From positions 1-34,830 of the forward strand of contig NZ_OY288137.1 of the NCBI RefSeq assembly GCF_958439165.1: 34,830 nt of DNA, written 5' to 3'. How positions within the stretch are numbered: the first letter of the stretch is position 1; every line of letters begins with the position of its first letter. A program made the translations under genes and the position numbers. The notes beneath the pieces were generated by a model. The model ran no database searches. It saw nothing but the letters and a program-made list of their open reading frames with translations, and had not been told where the DNA came from. Below are positions 24,048-31,227 of the stretch, one piece after another. The DNA comes from an uncultured Hydrogenophaga sp. GTDB taxonomy: Bacteria > Pseudomonadota > Gammaproteobacteria > Burkholderiales > Burkholderiaceae_C.

Positions 24048-25006
24048 GCGCCCGCCGCAATCCCCAGCTCAACCGCAACGGCGAGCTGATCCACCTGCTG
24101 TCTACCGAGGGCCTCTCGCGCGACCTGCTGACCCACATCCTGGACACGGCGGCCAGCTTCACCAGCGTGAGCAACCGCGAAGTCAAGAAAGTGCCGCTGC
24201 TGCGCGGCAAGAGCGTGTTCAACCTGTTCTTCGAGAACAGCACCCGGACCCGGACTACCTTCGAGATCGCGGCCACGCGGCTGTCGGCCGACGTCATCAA
24301 CCTCGACATCGCGCGCAGCTCCACCGCCAAGGGCGAGTCGCTGCTGGACACCATCGCCAACCTGAGCGCCATGGCGGCCGACATCTTCGTGGTGCGGCAC
24401 AGCGAGTCTGGTGCCCCCTACCTGATCGCCCAGCATGTGGCGCCGCATGTGCACGTGGTGAATGCCGGCGACGGTCGCCATGCCCACCCCACGCAGGGGC
24501 TGCTGGACATGTTCACCATCCGCCACTACAAGCGCGACTTCACCAACCTGTCGGTGGCCATCGTGGGCGACGTGCTTCACTCGCGCGTGGCCCGTTCCGA
24601 CATCCACGCCCTCACCACCCTGGGCTGCCCGGACCTGCGGGTGGTCGGCCCGCGCACCCTGGTGCCGTCCGACCTGTCCCAGATGGGCGTGCGCGTGTGC
24701 CACACGCTGGAAGAGGGCATCAAGGACTGCGACGTGGTCATTGCCCTGCGGCTGCAGAACGAACGCATGAGCGGTGCGCTGCTGCCCTCCAGCCAGGAAT
24801 ACTTCAAGAGCTTCGGCCTCACGCCCGAGCGGCTGCGCTGGGCCAGGCCGGACGCCATCGTCATGCACCCCGGCCCGATCAACCGCGGCGTGGAGATCGA
24901 CTCCGCCGTGGTCGACGGTCCCCAGAGCGTGATCCTGCCCCAGGTCACTTTCGGCATCGCGGTCCGCATGGCCGTGATGTCCATCGTCGCCAGCAACGAA
25001 GCCTGA
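24044..25006 (+). CDS. pyrB: Aspartate carbamoyltransferase catalytic subunit
   Basis: A 320-residue enzyme joining carbamoyl phosphate and aspartate, the committed step of pyrimidine synthesis. The carbamoyl-phosphate loop S-T-R-T-R-T is at 66-71, the substrate motif H-P-T-Q is at 148-151, and M-H-P-G-P-I-N-R-G near the C-terminus completes the active site. No pyrI regulatory subunit follows. Instead pyrC' begins 2 bp after the stop, as in Pseudomonas-type class A ATCases, where PyrB assembles with an inactive dihydroorotase. The start overlaps the pyrR stop. Confidence 0.97.
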   Translation: MSARRNPQLNRNGELIHLLSTEGLSRDLLTHILDTAASFTSVSNREVKKVPLLRGKSVFNLFFENSTRTRTTFEIAATRLSADVINLDIARSSTAKGESLLDTIANLSAMAADIFVVRHSESGAPYLIAQHVAPHVHVVNAGDGRHAHPTQGLLDMFTIRHYKRDFTNLSVAIVGDVLHSRVARSDIHALTTLGCPDLRVVGPRTLVPSDLSQMGVRVCHTLEEGIKDCDVVIALRLQNERMSGALLPSSQEYFKSFGLTPERLRWARPDAIVMHPGPINRGVEIDSAVVDGPQSVILPQVTFGIAVRMAVMSIVASNEA

Positions 25007-25008
25007 CC

Positions 25009-26325
25009 ATGAAGATACTGATCCAGAACGGTCGCGTCATGGACCCGGCCACCGGCCGCGACGAAGTGGCCGACGTGGCCGTGGCCGCCGGCCGCATCAT
25101 CGCCATCGGCAACGTGGCGCCCGACTTCCACCCCAACCGCACCATCGACGCTGCCGGCTGTGTGGTCGCCCCCGGCCTGATCGACCTGTCGGTGCGGCTG
25201 CGCGAACCCGGTCAGGAACATGCCGGCATGCTGGAGAGCGAGATGGCCGCCGCCGTGGCCGGCGGCGTGACCTCGCTGGTCTGCCCGCCCGACACCGACC
25301 CGGTGCTCGACGAGCCGGGTCTGGTCGACATGCTGCGCTTCCGGGCCGAGAAGCTGCACCTCTCGCGCGTGTTCCCCATCGGGGCACTCACGCGCGGCCT
25401 GCAGGGCGAGGTGCTGACCGAAATGGCCGAGCTCACCGAGTCGGGCTGCATCGGTTTCGGCCAGGCCGAGGTGCCGGTGGTCAACACCCAGGTGCTGCAG
25501 CGCGCCCTGCAGTACGCCGCCACCTTCGACTACACCGTCTGGCTGCGTCCCAACGATGCCTGGCTGGGCAAGGGCGTGGCTGCCAGCGGCCCGCTGGCCA
25601 CCCGGCTGGGCCTCTCGGGCGTGCCGGCAGCAGCGGAGACGATTGCGCTGCACACCCTGTTCGAGCTCATGCGCGGCATCCGCAGCGGCGGACAGGGCGC
25701 ACGCGTGCACCTGTGCCGCATCAGCAGCGCGGCCGGTCTGGCACTGGTGCGTCAGGCCAAGGCCGACGGCCTGGCCGTCACCTGCGATGTGAGCGTGCAC
25801 AACCTGCACCTGACCGATGTGGACATCGGCTACTACGACAGCCGCCTGCGCCTGCAGCCGCCGGTGCGTCAGCAGCGCGACCGGGATGCCCTGCGCGCCG
25901 GCCTGGCCGACGGCACCATCGATGCGCTGGTGTCCGACCACAACCCGGTCGATGCCGATGCCAAGGTGCTGCCGTTCGCCGAGGCCGAGCCCGGCGCCAC
26001 GGCGGTGGAACTGCTGCTCGGGCTGGCCTGCCGCTGGGCAGAGCAGGACGGTGCGGGCCTCATGAAGGCGCTGACCGTGCTCACCGCGGGTCCGCTGCAG
26101 GTGCTCGGCACCCGGCTGGGCACGCTGCAGGCCAGCGTGGGTCGCCTCGCCGTGGGTGGCGTGGCCGACCTGTGCGTGTTCGATCCCCAGGCGCTGGTCC
26201 GGGTCGATCCCGTCACCCTGCGCAGCCAGGGCAAGCACACTCCCTTCGAAGGTCATGAGCTGCCGGCACGGGTGGTGGCCACGCTGGTGGCCGGTCAGGT
26301 GGCCTACGCCGCCGCAGGCCGGTGA
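25009..26325 (+). CDS. Dihydroorotase-like protein lacking zinc ligands (PyrC')
   Basis: A 438-residue amidohydrolase-fold protein of dihydroorotase type I length, 2 bp after pyrB. The metal ligands are lost. The D-x-H-x-H motif reads D59-L-S61-V-R63 (both His replaced) but keeps the following L-R-E-P-G. The H-x-E-D site reads R180-P-N-D, and the H-x-C-H-x-S site reads H234-L-C-R237-I-S. The Lys/Asp region reads F-G-Q-A-E. Only the late S-D-H-N-P is partly kept. In Pseudomonas an inactive PyrC' like this is required for ATCase assembly, so I infer a structural partner of PyrB here. A functional pyrC should be elsewhere in the genome. The stop overlaps the plsC start (GTGA). Confidence 0.93.
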   Translation: MKILIQNGRVMDPATGRDEVADVAVAAGRIIAIGNVAPDFHPNRTIDAAGCVVAPGLIDLSVRLREPGQEHAGMLESEMAAAVAGGVTSLVCPPDTDPVLDEPGLVDMLRFRAEKLHLSRVFPIGALTRGLQGEVLTEMAELTESGCIGFGQAEVPVVNTQVLQRALQYAATFDYTVWLRPNDAWLGKGVAASGPLATRLGLSGVPAAAETIALHTLFELMRGIRSGGQGARVHLCRISSAAGLALVRQAKADGLAVTCDVSVHNLHLTDVDIGYYDSRLRLQPPVRQQRDRDALRAGLADGTIDALVSDHNPVDADAKVLPFAEAEPGATAVELLLGLACRWAEQDGAGLMKALTVLTAGPLQVLGTRLGTLQASVGRLAVGGVADLCVFDPQALVRVDPVTLRSQGKHTPFEGHELPARVVATLVAGQVAYAAAGR

Positions 26326-27068
26326 AGCCGCTGCGCGCCCTGGTCCGCGCCGCCCGTGCCGTGGGGCACGTGGTGCGGGGCCTTTGGATCATCCGGACCG
26401 AGTTCGGCCGCATCACCCCGGCCCAGGCCGATCTGCGGGTGCGCGAATGGTCACGGGGCCTGCTGCGCATCCTGGGGGTCGAACTCTCGGTGCGCGGTGA
26501 GCTGCCCTCGGGCGGGCCGATGCTGCAGGTCGCCAACCACACCAGCTGGCTGGACATCATCGTCATGAACGCTGCCCGGCCCAGCCGCTTCGTCTCCAAG
26601 GCCGATGCGCGTCACTGGCCTCTGCTGGGTTCGCTCATCACGGGCGCCGGCACGCTCTACATCGAGCGCGAGAAGCGGCGCGATGCCATGCGGGTGGTGC
26701 ACCACGTGGCCGAGCGGCTGCAGGCCGGCGACGTGATATCGGTGTTCCCCGAGGGCACCACCAGCGACGGCACCGAACTGCTGAGCTTCCATGCCAACCT
26801 GTTCCAGGCCGCCATCTCGGCGCCAGCCCCGGTGCTGCCGGTGGGGCTGGCCTTCATCGATGCGGACACGGGGCGGCCGCATCCGGCCCCGGTGTTCGTG
26901 GGCGACACCACGCTGGTGGCGTCGATCTGGAACGTGCTGAGCGCCGATCGCCTGCTGGCGGTGGTGCACTACGGTCTGCCGGAAGAATGCCTGGGCCGCG
27001 ACCGGCGCACCTGGGCTCAGCAGGTCCGCGACGAGGTCGATCGGCTGCGCCGGACCGACCCTGCCTGA
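26322..27068 (+). CDS. plsC: 1-acyl-sn-glycerol-3-phosphate acyltransferase (PlsC family)
   Basis: A 248-residue acyltransferase of the PlsC/LPLAT family. The catalytic N-H-T-S-W-L-D (H-x4-D, His73 and Asp78) and the substrate-binding F-P-E-G-T-T at 142-147 are present. It transfers an acyl group to lysophosphatidate at the inner membrane, or could be a lyso-lipid acyltransferase of related specificity. The start is GTG 26322, overlapping the pyrC' stop by 4 bp. Residues 1-30 are basic and partly hydrophobic (membrane contact). It converges on the glutathione transferase gene with no intervening bases. Confidence 0.9.
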   Translation: MKPLRALVRAARAVGHVVRGLWIIRTEFGRITPAQADLRVREWSRGLLRILGVELSVRGELPSGGPMLQVANHTSWLDIIVMNAARPSRFVSKADARHWPLLGSLITGAGTLYIEREKRRDAMRVVHHVAERLQAGDVISVFPEGTTSDGTELLSFHANLFQAAISAPAPVLPVGLAFIDADTGRPHPAPVFVGDTTLVASIWNVLSADRLLAVVHYGLPEECLGRDRRTWAQQVRDEVDRLRRTDPA

Positions 27069-27716
27069 TCAGCCCCCCTTGGCCCGCTGGAGCATGAGCG
27101 CCGTGTTGGCCTTGCGGTCGGCGTTCACCCGCGCCACGGCGGGCCGCTCGTTGATCTGCTGCAGGTAGTCACGCACCGGGAGTGCGGCCAGCAGGTCACG
27201 GCCATAGATGGCTTTGGTGGCACTGCCGATCAGCGGCAGGTGCACGGCGGCTGCGCAGTCGGCCAGGGTGAAGCTGTCGCCCGCCACGAAGGGCGAGAAC
27301 CGGGCGAGGCCGGCGAAGGCGGCGATGTTCTTCTCCAGCTGGGCCAGGGTCTTTTCCTTGGCGGCATCGCTCACCTTGCCGCCGAAGAAAGCCTCGGGGT
27401 ACAGGTTGCGTGCCACCAGTTCCAGGTGCAGTTCCAGGTAGCGCACCAGCTCGCGCACCTTGGCCGCCGCGAACGGATCGGCCGGCATCAGCGGATGCTC
27501 CGGGTAAGCCTGTTCGATGTATTCCAGGATGACGGTGGATTCCGACAGCGGGCCCTGCGGCGTCACGATGTAGGGCACCTTGCCCAGCGGGGTGGCCGAC
27601 AGGTCGGTCTGGCCGACCCAGGCCAGCTCTTCCTCGAACGGCACGTTCTTTTCCAGCAAGGCCAGCTTGACCTTGTTGTAGTAGTTGCTGGCGGCAAAGC
27701 CACAGAGTCGGATCAT
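27069..27716 (-). CDS. Glutathione S-transferase family protein
   Basis: A 215-residue protein with an N-terminal thioredoxin fold (about 1-78) and an all-helical C-terminal domain. N-Y-Y-N-K-V-K near residue 10 is at the active site, G-K-V-P-Y-I contains the cis-Pro, and E-S-T-V-I-L-E-Y-I binds glutathione. F-T-L-A-D-C-A-A lies in the C-terminal domain. ATG 27716 is chosen because an AGGAG ribosome binding site lies upstream at the right distance; the frame stays open further but without a start signal. The stop codon abuts the plsC stop. Substrate unknown. Confidence 0.92.
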   Translation of the reverse strand: MIRLCGFAASNYYNKVKLALLEKNVPFEEELAWVGQTDLSATPLGKVPYIVTPQGPLSESTVILEYIEQAYPEHPLMPADPFAAAKVRELVRYLELHLELVARNLYPEAFFGGKVSDAAKEKTLAQLEKNIAAFAGLARFSPFVAGDSFTLADCAAAVHLPLIGSATKAIYGRDLLAALPVRDYLQQINERPAVARVNADRKANTALMLQRAKGG

Positions 27717-27819
27717 GGGTGTTGTCTCCTGAGGGGGAGCCAACATGCTAGGCGGCATGACCCCGCACTGCAGTCGCCGGGATGACGCCCGGTTGCGGTG
27801 TCGCGATACACTCCAGAGC

Positions 27820-28230
27820 ATGTTTTCCGTCCACCTGCGCCGGCTCTGCACCTGGATGGCCCTTTGGGTCATGGTGCTGGGTGCCCTGCAGCCCGCCACG
27901 GCCCATGCCTGGCGCGGTGCTCAGGACAGCGCGAACTGGGTGCAGGTGTGCAGCACGACCGGCATGTTCTGGGTCCGGACCGACGCGTCGGCATCGGCGT
28001 CGGCGACCACCGATGCCGACGGTGGGCCGTCCCAGCCCGGCTCCGCTCCCATGGTCTCGGTCGGCCAGTGCCCGATCTGCGTCAGTCACGGTGCCGCCGG
28101 CCTGCCTCCGCTCACCGGTCCGATGCCGGTGCAGCTCTCCGCCGGCTCTGAGCCCCCCCTGACGGACCTCAACGGTCCTGTCGGCGCTCCGCTGCCACGA
28201 CCGTCCTCGCGCGGTCCGCCCACAGCCTGA
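27820..28230 (+). CDS. DUF2946-like secreted or membrane-anchored protein (copper cassette, first copy)
   Basis: A 136-residue protein with a hydrophobic N-terminal segment (about residues 8-27) that is a signal peptide or single anchor. W-V-Q-V-C-S-T-T-G-M-F-W-V follows, then Q-C-P-I-C-V-S-H. The W-x-x-V-C and C-x-x-C-x-x-H pattern is typical of DUF2946-type proteins near copper genes, and the Cys/His motif suggests metal binding in the periplasm. The rest is low-complexity Ala/Pro/Gly sequence. The frame is open further upstream, but the hydrophobic segment follows ATG 27820. It is 124 bp upstream of the PCuAC gene. The function is unproven. Confidence 0.7.
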   Translation: MFSVHLRRLCTWMALWVMVLGALQPATAHAWRGAQDSANWVQVCSTTGMFWVRTDASASASATTDADGGPSQPGSAPMVSVGQCPICVSHGAAGLPPLTGPMPVQLSAGSEPPLTDLNGPVGAPLPRPSSRGPPTA

Positions 28231-28354
28231 TCCTGCCGGCCGCGCCCACCCGGCGCCGGCCTTTCGACCTTCCCCGCCCTGGCGGGGATCGCTCCATGCA
28301 CCGTCGCAACGGCCTTCGTCTGCCCCTGTGTTCGTTCCTTCCACGGAGATACCC

Positions 28355-28837
28355 ATGAAGAACCTCGTCATTGCCAGCCTGCTGGCCGTCACCGCATCCG
28401 CCTTTGCCCAGACCGTCTCGGTCGATGTGAAGGACCCCTGGGTCCGTCCCACCGTCGCCCAGCAATCCGCCACCGGCGCCTTCATGCAGATCACGGCCAG
28501 CGGCCCGGCCAAGGTCATCTCGGCCAGTTCGCCGGTGGCCGGCATCACCGAGATCCACGAAATGTTCATGGACAAGGACGTCATGAAGATGCGCGCCGTG
28601 ACCGCGCTGCCGCTGCCGGCCGGCCGGGCCGTCGAGCTCAAGCCGGGCGGCTATCACGTCATGCTGATGGACCTGAAGGGTCCGGTGAAGGCCGGCGAGG
28701 TGGTGCCGATCAACATGACCATCGAGACCGCCGACGGCAAGCGCCAGAACGTCGAGGTCAAGGCCCAGGTGCGCGCCATGGCCATGCCGGCCGGCGGTCA
28801 CGGCGGTCACGGCAGCCATGGTGGCCACAAGCACTGA
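28355..28837 (+). CDS. Periplasmic copper chaperone PCuA(C)
   Basis: A 160-residue protein with a signal peptide (about 1-18, cut near A-F-A). The PCuAC domain carries the Cu(I) site as H-E-M-F-M near residues 69-73, with M-K-M after it, and Y-H-V-M-L-M further on, the H(M)x10Mx21HxM pattern of the family. A His/Gly-rich tail (G-G-H-G-G-H-G-S-H-G-G-H-K-H) gives a second metal-binding segment. PCuAC delivers copper to the CuA or CuB centre of cytochrome oxidase, often with Sco. The start has a GGAG ribosome binding site. It lies between the two DUF2946-like genes and is the best-supported member of the copper cassette. Confidence 0.93.
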   Translation: MKNLVIASLLAVTASAFAQTVSVDVKDPWVRPTVAQQSATGAFMQITASGPAKVISASSPVAGITEIHEMFMDKDVMKMRAVTALPLPAGRAVELKPGGYHVMLMDLKGPVKAGEVVPINMTIETADGKRQNVEVKAQVRAMAMPAGGHGGHGSHGGHKH

Positions 28838-28859
28838 TCGCGACCTGTTCTGAAGATCC

Positions 28860-29312
28860 ATGGGCGCCAGCATCTGGACGCGTTTTGGCCGCTGGTGCCG
28901 CCGTGGCACCGGCTGGCTGCTGCTCGCGCTGTTGCTGGCGTCTCTGGCGCCATCGATCTCTCGTGCGCTGGCGCCTGACGCCCTCTCGGCGCCGGGCGGT
29001 GCTCCCGGCGCCGGCTGGGTCGAGGTGTGCGGTCCGGGCGGCGTGCGTTGGGTGGCTGTTGCCGAGCCGGCTGCATCGACGCCCGACGACCCCGCACCGC
29101 CCGCATCGGCTCCCGGCGCATGGCACGGCGATGCCCTGGACCACTGCGCATACTGCTGGTCGTGCGTGCAGGCGGTGGCCCACCCGCTGCTGCCGCCCGC
29201 CATGCCGCCTGCGGCGGCACAGCAGGCGTTCGGTCCGCTGGAAGATCGCCCTGCGGCTTCGCCGCCGGCGTTCTTCCGACCCAGGGTCACCGGGCCACCC
29301 GGACCGGTCTGA
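28860..29312 (+). CDS. DUF2946-like secreted or membrane-anchored protein (copper cassette, second copy)
   Basis: A 150-residue protein with a basic start and a hydrophobic stretch at about 19-30 (signal or anchor). It shares with the first copy the W-V-E-V-C and later Cys pattern, here H-C-A-Y-C-W-S-C, i.e. three cysteines instead of a C-x-x-C. The C-terminal half is Pro/Ala-rich. It begins 22 bp after the PCuAC stop. The two DUF2946-like genes flank the chaperone, so they probably bind copper in the periplasm together with it. Confidence 0.7.
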   Translation: MGASIWTRFGRWCRRGTGWLLLALLLASLAPSISRALAPDALSAPGGAPGAGWVEVCGPGGVRWVAVAEPAASTPDDPAPPASAPGAWHGDALDHCAYCWSCVQAVAHPLLPPAMPPAAAQQAFGPLEDRPAASPPAFFRPRVTGPPGPV

Positions 29313-29394
29313 GTGTCCATGGCCCCGGCATCGCCAGATGGCCGGGAACCGCCTCGTGCCCAGGGCCGAGGCCGACCCAGACCTGGAGTCCAAG

Positions 29395-30027
29395 GTGACT
29401 TTTCGAACCCATTCCCCGGCCCGCGAACTGATGCGCGCCGATACCGTCTCCTCCGCTGGTGACAGCGGGCCCTTGTGGCGCGTCATCCATGGCGTGTTGC
29501 GACTCGATCAACCCACCCTCGATGGAACCAGCGCAGCCTCGATGGTCAGGCTCGCCCTGCCGGGCGATCTGCTGGGCCTCGAAGCCCTGTTTGCCGAGCC
29601 GTACCGGCTGAACGTGGTGGCACTGACCGCCGCGCGGGTGGAGCCCGTCGATCCGGCGGTCTGTACCGACCGCGAGGCCTGGCTGCGCGAAGGGCTGGAG
29701 CAGCTGCAGCGGCGCAGCTTCGAAATGACGGCGTTGCGGACCGGTCCTGTGCCGGATCGCCTGCAACGTCTGCTGCGGCTGCTCGGTCACCCCGATCTTG
29801 CAGGCTGCAGCGTCGAGCATGCCGAGGCCGTGCGCTCCACCTTGCCGCGATTGCGGGAGCTGGCCGAGGTGGTCGATGCCAAGCCCGAAACGGTCTGCCG
29901 GGCTCTGGGACGTCTTCTGCCCCAGCGGCAAGGCCGTCGTGGACCGGTGCCGTCACAGGAACGCTGGACCGGATTCCCGGCTGCGCGGAAGTGGTGGCCC
30001 ACCATGGTGACTGCCCAGGCCACCTGA
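29395..30027 (+). CDS. Crp/Fnr-family transcriptional regulator
   Basis: A 210-residue regulator. The N-terminal part has W-R-V-I-H-G-V-L-R-L-D and L-P-G-D-L-L-G-L-E-A-L-F, which is the cyclic-nucleotide-binding beta roll of Crp-type proteins. The C-terminal part has a helix-turn-helix at L-R-E-L-A-E-V-V-D-A-K-P-E-T-V-C-R-A-L. The four-Cys Fnr iron-sulfur motif is absent, so it is not an oxygen-sensing Fnr by that mechanism. GTG 29395 is preferred because GGAG lies 7 bp upstream; ATG 29338 would add 19 residues. It is 82 bp after the second DUF2946-like gene and converges with fbpC. The ligand is unknown. Confidence 0.82.
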   Translation: MTFRTHSPARELMRADTVSSAGDSGPLWRVIHGVLRLDQPTLDGTSAASMVRLALPGDLLGLEALFAEPYRLNVVALTAARVEPVDPAVCTDREAWLREGLEQLQRRSFEMTALRTGPVPDRLQRLLRLLGHPDLAGCSVEHAEAVRSTLPRLRELAEVVDAKPETVCRALGRLLPQRQGRRGPVPSQERWTGFPAARKWWPTMVTAQAT

Positions 30028-30050
30028 GCACCGTTGCACGGCTGGCGGCG

Positions 30051-31172
30051 TCAGTCCGGCGTCACCGGCTGGCGCGCCACGCCGGAAGCGGGCGGGCTGG
30101 CTGCGCCGCCGCCGCGCTCGAAGGTGACCACGTGCTCCACCTCGGCCCGGATGCCGATCCACTCGCCCAGCGCATGGTTGTGGTGCGAGGGCACATGGGT
30201 CATGAGCACCTCGCCCGATGACAGCCGCAGCGTGTACAGGAACTCCGAGCCCCGGAACGCCTTGCGGATGATCTGCGCCTTCACCGGTGCGTCGTCGTCG
30301 TGGACGATGTCGTCGGCGCGCAGCAGCACGTCGCACAGACCCGCCTCGTAGGCGGTGGGCAGGGGGCATTCCTCCACGTCCTGCAGCCGGCCCAGCGGGG
30401 TCTGCACCGACACCTCCTGGCCATCGAGCTGGATCTGGGCCGGCGCAAACACGCCGTGGCCGATGAATTCGGCCACGAAGCGCGTGGCCGGCCGGTGGTA
30501 GAGGGCGTAGGCGTCGTCCCACTGGTGCAGGTGACCCTCGTGCATCACGCCGATGCGGTCACCGATGGCAAAGGCCTCCAGCTGGTCGTGGGTGACGAAC
30601 AATGCCGTGGCGTTGGCCGCCTTCAGGATGCCGCGCACCTCATGGGCCAGCCGCTCGCGCAGGTCGACGTCGAGGTTGGAGAAGGGTTCGTCCAGCAGCA
30701 GCAGGCGCGGGTTGGGTGCCAGCGCGCGGGCCAGGGCCACGCGCTGCTGCTGGCCGCCCGAGAGTTCGTGCGGGTAGCGCGACTGCAGGCCGTCCAGCCC
30801 GACCAGCTTCAGCACCTCGGTCACCCGGGCCTCGCGTTCGCGCCGGGGCAGCTGGTCGATGCCGAAGGCCACATTGCGGCCCACGTCGAGGTGCGGGAAG
30901 AGGGCGTAGTCCTGGAACACCATGCCGATGCGCCGCTGTTCGGCCGGCACGTGCCGCGAGGGCTCGCTCACCGTCTCGCCACCGAGCACGATGCGGCCAC
31001 CACTGGCCCGCTCCAGGCCGGCCACGGCCCGCAGCAGGGTGGTCTTGCCGCAGCCCGAAGGACCGATCAGCACGCCGATCTCGCCCGCCCGCAAGCCCAG
31101 GCTGACCCCCTCCACCGCGGTGGCGGCCTGGTTGCCATATCGGACCTGAAGCTGGGAGACATCGAGGAACAT
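30051..31172 (-). CDS. fbpC: ABC transporter ATP-binding protein, Fe(3+) type (FbpC)
   Basis: A 373-residue ATPase. Walker A is G-P-S-G-C-G-K-T at 37-44, Q-loop F-Q-D-Y-A is near 86-90, signature L-S-G-G-Q is at 137-141, and Walker B L-L-L-L-D-E-P is at 157-163. A TOBE-like C-terminal domain (about 235-355) fits the FbpC/PotA/CysA group. It energises import through the adjacent permease, which is on the opposite strand. The ATG at 31172 is 55 bp from the permease start, sharing a palindrome-rich promoter region. Polyamine transport is possible, but the single fused permease favours iron. Confidence 0.9.
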   Translation of the reverse strand: MFLDVSQLQVRYGNQAATAVEGVSLGLRAGEIGVLIGPSGCGKTTLLRAVAGLERASGGRIVLGGETVSEPSRHVPAEQRRIGMVFQDYALFPHLDVGRNVAFGIDQLPRREREARVTEVLKLVGLDGLQSRYPHELSGGQQQRVALARALAPNPRLLLLDEPFSNLDVDLRERLAHEVRGILKAANATALFVTHDQLEAFAIGDRIGVMHEGHLHQWDDAYALYHRPATRFVAEFIGHGVFAPAQIQLDGQEVSVQTPLGRLQDVEECPLPTAYEAGLCDVLLRADDIVHDDDAPVKAQIIRKAFRGSEFLYTLRLSSGEVLMTHVPSHHNHALGEWIGIRAEVEHVVTFERGGGAASPPASGVARQPVTPD

Positions 31173-31180
31173 GAGGACGA

Positions 31181-31196
31181 TTGTAGATAACTACAA
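31181..31196. promoter_or_regulatory. Palindrome in the fbpC/fbpB divergent promoter
   Basis: TTGTAG-ATAA-CTACAA, a perfect 6-bp inverted repeat with a 4-bp spacer in an A/T-rich stretch (31181-31200). It lies 8 bp upstream of the fbpC start, in the spacer between the divergent genes. It partly resembles a Fur box but does not match well. Confidence 0.5.
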
Positions 31197-31208
31197 TTCT
31201 CATTTGTG

Positions 31209-31222
31209 TTGACCGAGGTCAA
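31209..31222. promoter_or_regulatory. Crp/Fnr-type palindrome before fbpB
   Basis: TTGAC-CGAG-GTCAA is a perfect inverted repeat of the TTGAY-N4-RTCAA form used by Fnr/Anr-like regulators. It ends 5 bp before the fbpB ATG, and its GAGG at 31215-31218 sits where the ribosome binding site should be, so it may be a repressor site or a translation-linked hairpin. A Crp-type regulator gene lies about 1.2 kb away. Confidence 0.45.
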
Positions 31223-31227
31223 AGTCC

